Below are positions 5,867 to 8,951 of a DNA stretch of 8,951 bases, in pieces. The stretch covers positions 1 through 8,951 of the forward strand of contig WFPH01000194.1 in the NCBI GenBank assembly GCA_015487645.1, written 5' to 3'. The position numbers were made by a program, and so were the translations under genes. The first letter of the stretch is position 1. Each line of letters opens with the position of its first letter. This stretch comes from Thermosulfurimonas sp. GTDB taxonomy: Bacteria; Desulfobacterota; Thermodesulfobacteria; Thermodesulfobacteriales; Thermodesulfobacteriaceae. Below the pieces are notes generated by a model, which ran no database searches, had not been told where the DNA came from, and worked only from the letters and a program-made list of their open reading frames with translations.

Positions 5867-6214
5867 ATGCCCAAGGTGCTCATCGTGGCTTGTGGTTCTT
5901 ACGCCGAAACTTCCAATTCCTGTGTGGGGGACTGGAAGTGTCTCTCTTCGGCGGCCGAGAAGAAAGGACCCTTTGCGGAGTACCCCGATGAGGTCAAGGT
6001 CATGGGGTTCCTCCGGTGCAAGTGTCCGGGCCGTTCTCTAGTGGCCAACATTGCCATGGCCAAAGAAAAGACTGGCTTCGAGGTGGTGCATCTCACCAAC
6101 TGTCTGGCCAAGGCCAAACCGGCCTGCAAGAACCACGATCTGGACGAATTGGTCAAGATGATCCAGGAGAAGACCGGGGCCAAGGTCGTTCTGGGGACCC
6201 ACGATCTGGGCTAG
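5867..6214 (+). CDS. CGGC-domain protein with a CKC variant motif
   Basis: CGGC-domain proteins are small Cys- and His-rich proteins, mostly from anaerobes, thought to bind metal; the function is not established. The 115-aa product follows the family layout. An opening strand with Cys9 (VLIVACG) is followed by Cys19 and Cys25, GPFAEY (34-39), GFLRCKCPGR (47-56), VVHLTNC (73-79, with His75 and Cys79), Cys87 with His90, and the closing GTH (110-112). The eponymous CGGC before PGR is replaced by Cys51-Lys-Cys53, one residue shorter. All other expected Cys and His positions look present, so a metal site is still plausible. There is no signal peptide. It has its own very strong Shine-Dalgarno and directly abuts ribE, so it is likely cotranscribed with prmA and ribE. 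Family placement is from memory of the domain pattern. Confidence 0.85.
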   Translation: MPKVLIVACGSYAETSNSCVGDWKCLSSAAEKKGPFAEYPDEVKVMGFLRCKCPGRSLVANIAMAKEKTGFEVVHLTNCLAKAKPACKNHDLDELVKMIQEKTGAKVVLGTHDLG

Positions 6215-6853
6215 ATGTTTACCGGTCTGATAGAAGGTTTGGGGATCCTCAGGGAGCGCAGGTCCCGGGGAGGGGGAGTAGTGTTGCGGATCGAGGCCCC
6301 CTTCCCCCTGGATGGGACCCGTCTGGGAGATAGTGTGGCGGTGAACGGGGCCTGTCTAACGGTGGTGACGCTGGAGGCGCCCTTTTTCGAGGTGGAGGTT
6401 TCCCCGGAGAGCCTGGCTCGGACCACGCTGGGACAGCTCAAGGTGGGGGAGAAGGTTAATCTGGAGCGGGCTCTTAAGGTGGGCGATCGACTGGGAGGGC
6501 ACCTGGTGACCGGACATGTGGACGGCGTGGGTGAGGTCCTTTCCCGGGAAGAGCGGGGTAATTTTATCTTTTTCCGTATTCGGGCTCCGGAAAGTGTGGC
6601 CCGCTATCTGGTGGAGAAGGGTTCGGTGGCTGTGGACGGGGTGAGTCTGACCGTGAACCGGGTGCAGGGAGCGGTTTTTGAACTGGCCATCATCCCCCAC
6701 ACGGCCCGTCTCACCACCATGGGGTTCCGGAAGCCGGGTGATCTCGTGAATCTGGAAGCCGATCTCCTGGCCAAGTACGTGGAAAAATTCCTGAAGCCTT
6801 ACCAGGAAAGGAGCCTTACGGAAGAGTTCATTCGGGAAAAGGGCTTTTTCTGA
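6215..6853 (+). CDS. ribE: Riboflavin synthase, alpha subunit
   Basis: The enzyme dismutates two molecules of 6,7-dimethyl-8-ribityllumazine into riboflavin and the pyrimidinedione precursor, the last step of riboflavin synthesis in the cytoplasm. The 212-aa product starts with the invariant MFTGLIE and consists of two lumazine-binding repeats. Repeat 1 (about 1-96) contains SVAVNGACLTV (40-50, with Cys47). Repeat 2 (about 97-200) contains GHVDGVGEV (100-108) and SVAVDGVSLTVN (137-148), followed by IIPHT (159-163). Length and motifs are normal. The ATG follows the CGGC-gene stop without a gap and has no clear Shine-Dalgarno, so translation is probably coupled. No other rib genes and no FMN riboswitch are visible in the window. 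The gene is also called ribC in some species. Confidence 0.97.
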   Translation: MFTGLIEGLGILRERRSRGGGVVLRIEAPFPLDGTRLGDSVAVNGACLTVVTLEAPFFEVEVSPESLARTTLGQLKVGEKVNLERALKVGDRLGGHLVTGHVDGVGEVLSREERGNFIFFRIRAPESVARYLVEKGSVAVDGVSLTVNRVQGAVFELAIIPHTARLTTMGFRKPGDLVNLEADLLAKYVEKFLKPYQERSLTEEFIREKGFF

Positions 6854-6860
6854 TAGAACC

Positions 6861-7388
6861 GTGGATGCGGAACTCTTGAAGCGAGCCCTGGAGGCCATTC
6901 TCTTAGCGGCTGGGCGTCCGGTCCGGATAAAGGAGCTCCTAGAAATTTTCCCCGGGACCTCGGAGCCCGAGCTTCAGGCGGTGCTAAAGGATCTGATGGC
7001 GACTTATCAAGAGAGGGGTATTCGGATTCGGGAGGTGGCCGGGGGTTATCGGCTGGAGACCGCTCCCGAAGTGGCCGAGTATGTCAGGGCCTATCTTCGT
7101 CCCAAACCCCGGCGTCTTTCTCCTGCGGCCCTTGAGACCCTGGCCCTCATAGCGTACCATCAGCCTATTACCAGGGCCGAGATCGAGGCTGCCCGGGGGG
7201 TGGATTCCTCCGGTCCCCTGAGACTTCTTCTGGAGAAAGGTTTCATCCGGGTGGTGGGACGCAAGGAGGTCCCCGGAAGACCCATTCTTTACGGGACCAC
7301 GGATTACTTTCTGGAATTTTTCGGGCTCAAAAGCCTTAAGGATCTACCCCCGATCGAAGAGATTCGAAAACTCTCGGGCCGAGCATGA
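6861..7388 (+). CDS. scpB: Segregation and condensation protein B
   Basis: ScpB is the winged-helix kite subunit that binds the ScpA kleisin in the SMC condensin complex for chromosome segregation. The 175-aa product has two winged-helix domains (about 1-80 and 85-160). The second holds the highly conserved LSPAALETLALIAYHQPITRAEIE-type core (quoted in part: ALIAYHQPITRAEIE, 95-109), RGVDSSG (112-118), VGRKEVPGRPILYGTT (132-147) and FGLKSLKDLPP (154-164). The start is GTG at 6861, eight bases after the ribE stop, without a clear Shine-Dalgarno; it fits the family N-terminus. Unusually, scpA is not adjacent. The stop overlaps the ATG of the next gene as ATGA. Confidence 0.95.
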   Translation: MDAELLKRALEAILLAAGRPVRIKELLEIFPGTSEPELQAVLKDLMATYQERGIRIREVAGGYRLETAPEVAEYVRAYLRPKPRRLSPAALETLALIAYHQPITRAEIEAARGVDSSGPLRLLLEKGFIRVVGRKEVPGRPILYGTTDYFLEFFGLKSLKDLPPIEEIRKLSGRA

Positions 7389-7816
7389 TTCGAGAAGAGG
7401 TGATGGAGGAAGCCGAGCTCATCGTGCGCGAGGGCGGAGAGATTCCGGAAGTGGCCTTCTGGAACGCCTGGTTCTATCTCACGGAGGCTCCGCCGGACGG
7501 ACTGGGGCTTTCTCTGGAGGGCCAGGAGGAGGCTTTGCTCCGCGAGGCCGTGGTTCGACGATATCTTCTTATTATAGAGCGGGATCTTACTCCGGCTAAT
7601 ATAGGGAAATCTTTTTACCGGGGACCGGGCCGGGCTCGGATCAACTGGCAAAGGCTCAGAAGATTCCTCGAAGGATGGGCTAAGCCTCTGGAGAGGTACC
7701 GCCAGAAGGTCCTGGCTCTTCTGGAAGCCTTCTTGAAGGGCCTTCCAGAGACGCACCCTTTACGCGAGGAGGCCCTGAAATTTCGTGAAGAACTGTGGGA
7801 GGAAAGCCATGCGTGA
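7385..7816 (+). CDS. Unrecognised 143-aa protein coupled to scpB and cutA
   Basis: I do not recognise this family. The product is charged (many Glu, Arg and Leu), predicted mostly helical and cytoplasmic, with no signal peptide, Cys or membrane segment. Notable parts are an aromatic helix VAFWNAWFYL (23-32), a central segment ERDLTPANIGKSFYRGPGRARINWQRL (65-91, quoted in parts ERDLTPANIGKS and YRGPGRARINWQRL) that reads like a conserved binding loop, and a long basic/acidic C-terminal helix (about 93-141). The ATG at 7385 overlaps the scpB stop (ATGA) and the gene ends 8 bases inside cutA, so it looks translationally coupled on both sides. A second ATG at 7403 has a purine-rich stretch only 2 bases upstream, too close for a good site. 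Codon use matches the neighbours. Coupling to scpB could mean a chromosome-related role, but nothing in the sequence proves it. Confidence 0.8.
   Translation: MIREEVMEEAELIVREGGEIPEVAFWNAWFYLTEAPPDGLGLSLEGQEEALLREAVVRRYLLIIERDLTPANIGKSFYRGPGRARINWQRLRRFLEGWAKPLERYRQKVLALLEAFLKGLPETHPLREEALKFREELWEESHA
7797..7802 (+). promoter_or_regulatory. Shine-Dalgarno fixing the cutA start
   Basis: GGGAGG lies 6 bases before the ATG at 7809, inside the end of the preceding gene. It favours 7809 over the in-frame start at 7785, and 7809 also gives the normal CutA N-terminus. Confidence 0.7.
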
Positions 7817-8126
7817 AGCCGTCCTTCTTTATGTGACCGCCGGGAGCCTAAAAGAGGCCGAGGCTCTGGGTAAGGCCCTTTTGGAAAAGAGGCTTTGTGC
7901 CTGCGTGAACATTTTTCCGGAAATGCGATCCTTTTACTGGTGGGAAGGTCAGATAGAGGGGGCCAAAGAAGTGGTTCTCGTGGTTAAAACCACCAGGGCT
8001 CTTGCGGAGAAGGCCCGGGAGGAGATCGTGAAGCGCCATTCCTACTCTTGCCCCTGCGTGCTTGAGATCCCGGTATCTGGTGGGCATAAGCCCTTTTTGG
8101 AATGGCTTTTCCGGGAGACGGCTTAG
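7809..8126 (+). CDS. cutA: CutA1-family divalent cation tolerance protein
   Basis: CutA1 is a small, very stable trimeric protein with a ferredoxin-like, PII-like fold. It has been linked to copper and divalent-cation tolerance, though its true role is unclear. The 105-aa product has the family layout: AVLLYVTAGSLKEAEALGKALLE (quoted in part LLYVTAGSLKEAEALG, 6-21), then LCACVNIFP (29-37), FYWWEGQIE (42-50), EVVLVVKTT (54-62), and HSYSCPCVLEIPV (77-89), ending in FLEWL (96-100). The usual Pro-Glu after the HxY motif is replaced by Cys81-Pro-Cys83, giving four Cys in total with Cys30 and Cys32. It overlaps the preceding gene by 8 bases, and its stop TAG interlocks with the TAA of the convergent GGDEF-like gene. 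It is the last gene of the rightward run. Confidence 0.94.
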   Translation: MREAVLLYVTAGSLKEAEALGKALLEKRLCACVNIFPEMRSFYWWEGQIEGAKEVVLVVKTTRALAEKAREEIVKRHSYSCPCVLEIPVSGGHKPFLEWLFRETA

Positions 8127-8917
8127 ACCCTTATGAAAGTACCCTTTTCCGCGGCCGAAAGGGCTCTGTCCATGACGAGATTGAGATGGTCGGCTCCTAG
8201 AATATTGGTTCCTCCCACTAAATAGCGTATAGCCAAAGAGTGTCCTTTGAGACGACAAGGGAAAGTCTTATTTTTTAAAAGCTCTATCAGTTTTTGGGCT
8301 TGAGAGAACTTTTGCCCCACACAGATTACGGCAAAGGTCCTTTCGGAGGGCCGAGAGAGGAAATCCCGAGGGGAGAAGAGGCCTTGCAGGAAATGGGCGC
8401 AGGCTCGGATAATCTTGTCGGTAAACGCTTCGTATTTTTTCTCGTCGGGTAAAAGAATATAAAATACTAGGAGAAGATAATCTTCAGTATAGATATGGGG
8501 TTTTACGGCATAGTCAAAAATCCTTTGGAGTCCTCTTAAGTTCCAGAAGTTGGTGAGAGGATCTTTGAGTAGTTCCTCTTTCAAGAAGGAAATTTCTTTT
8601 TCCAGTTTTTCTATTCTTTTATGTAATTGGTGTAAGATAGCTATTTCTTCGGCTCGCAAAGAAAGAGTGAATCGAGATGGGGATTCCTTGCGGATTCTTT
8701 TTAGGGCCCCACCTAAAAACTGACTAGCTTCTTCGAAAATTTTTAGGATTTCCGGTTCGTCTTCTTTTATCTCTCCTTGCTTTCTGGTGAAAACCTGAGA
8801 ATAGAGTGAAGGATAAGGGACTTTGCCTTCTCTCTGGATAGAGATAAAACTTTCCCAAGCCGTGGCTAGAGCCTTTTTCTCCTGTTTCAATAATTTTTCA
8901 AAAAGTGTAGCGTCCAA
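8123..8917 (-). CDS. Degenerate GGDEF-domain protein, probably catalytically inactive
   Basis: GGDEF domains normally make cyclic di-GMP; inactive ones can act as sensors or partner-binding modules. The 264-aa product has an unassigned helical N-terminal domain (about 1-85), a coiled-coil-like stretch (about 88-118: AEEIAILHQLHKRIEKLEKEI, quoted in part HQLHKRIEKLEKEI), and a GGDEF fold. That fold opens with DPLTNFWNLRGL (119-130) and closes with MDRALSAAEKGTFIRV (249-264). The signature loop is RPSERTF (189-195) instead of RxGGDEF, and the metal-binding Asp region is YILLPDEKKYEAF, so catalysis looks lost. There is no signal peptide or transmembrane segment. The start is TTG at 8917, because an in-frame stop lies at 8936-8938 and no ATG is available nearby. 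The 5' half is AT-rich, unlike the neighbours. The product ends four bases into the cutA 3' end. Confidence 0.8.
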   Translation of the reverse strand: MDATLFEKLLKQEKKALATAWESFISIQREGKVPYPSLYSQVFTRKQGEIKEDEPEILKIFEEASQFLGGALKRIRKESPSRFTLSLRAEEIAILHQLHKRIEKLEKEISFLKEELLKDPLTNFWNLRGLQRIFDYAVKPHIYTEDYLLLVFYILLPDEKKYEAFTDKIIRACAHFLQGLFSPRDFLSRPSERTFAVICVGQKFSQAQKLIELLKNKTFPCRLKGHSLAIRYLVGGTNILGADHLNLVMDRALSAAEKGTFIRV

Positions 8918-8923
8918 CTTTTG

Positions 8924-8947
8924 TAAAACCTCGATTTAGAGGTTTTA
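8924..8947. repeat. Palindrome just upstream of the degenerate GGDEF gene
   Basis: A perfect 9-base inverted repeat, TAAAACCTC and GAGGTTTTA, flanks the 6-base loop GATTTA. Its inner edge lies 6 bases before the TTG start, so the GAGG that might serve as Shine-Dalgarno for the minus-strand gene is inside the stem. It could be an operator, a translation-controlling hairpin or a weak bidirectional terminator. The GC part of the stem is only four base pairs and the following U tract is short, so a terminator is the least secure reading. The window ends here, so the upstream side is unseen. Confidence 0.55.
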
Positions 8948-8951
8948 GAAC

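Noticed and set aside
6356..6898. Minus-strand frame of 180 codons opposite ribE
   Set aside because: It is antisense to an intact riboflavin synthase and has no motif support.

Overview
The window (8951 bases) is a densely packed bacterial chromosomal segment with no mobile element, phage, CRISPR array or RNA gene that I can see. Most of it is GC-rich: 5641-5700 is 73 % GC by hand count. GC falls near the right edge: 8581-8640 is 27 %. The gene set and protein style suggest a thermophilic, anaerobic, sulfur-metabolising bacterium, perhaps Thermodesulfobacteria or a related Desulfobacterota lineage. The clues are Glu/Lys/Arg-rich compact proteins, short intergenic gaps, a CGGC-domain protein and an exported FG-GAP protein. 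This placement is an inference from style, not a search result.

Left part (1-3157, + strand): the end of an F-type ATP synthase operon, with the C-terminal three quarters of the beta subunit (atpD) and a complete epsilon subunit (atpC). A short gap with a promoter-like sequence follows. Then come a PEBP-like (YbhB/YbcL) protein with a probable signal peptide, a 91-aa zinc-ribbon protein, and a RimK-like ATP-grasp ligase coupled to it by a TGATG stop/start overlap.

Middle (3114-4934, - strand): a secreted or periplasmic protein with a FlgT-C-like N-terminal domain, a Pro-rich linker and four Asp-rich FG-GAP/VCBS calcium-binding loops. Its 3' end overlaps the ATP-grasp gene tail to tail by 44 bp.

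Right part (4982-8126, + strand): a tight gene run of prmA (ribosomal protein L11 methyltransferase), a CGGC-domain protein with an altered Cys motif, ribE (riboflavin synthase), scpB (chromosome segregation, without an adjacent scpA), an unrecognised 143-aa protein, and cutA. Gaps in the run are 33 bp or less and several genes overlap. At the right edge, on the - strand and meeting cutA stop to stop (8123-8126), is a degenerate GGDEF-domain protein. Its 5' half is AT-rich, its start is TTG, and a 9-bp palindrome lies just upstream.

How they work together: most genes are housekeeping (energy, translation-factor modification, flavin synthesis, chromosome segregation). The least explained elements are the zinc-ribbon/ATP-grasp pair, the FlgT-C-like/FG-GAP exported protein, the CKC-type CGGC protein and the catalytically dead GGDEF protein. 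I see no clear-cut new defence or mobile system. The zinc-ribbon plus RimK-like pair is the best candidate for an undescribed small pathway.
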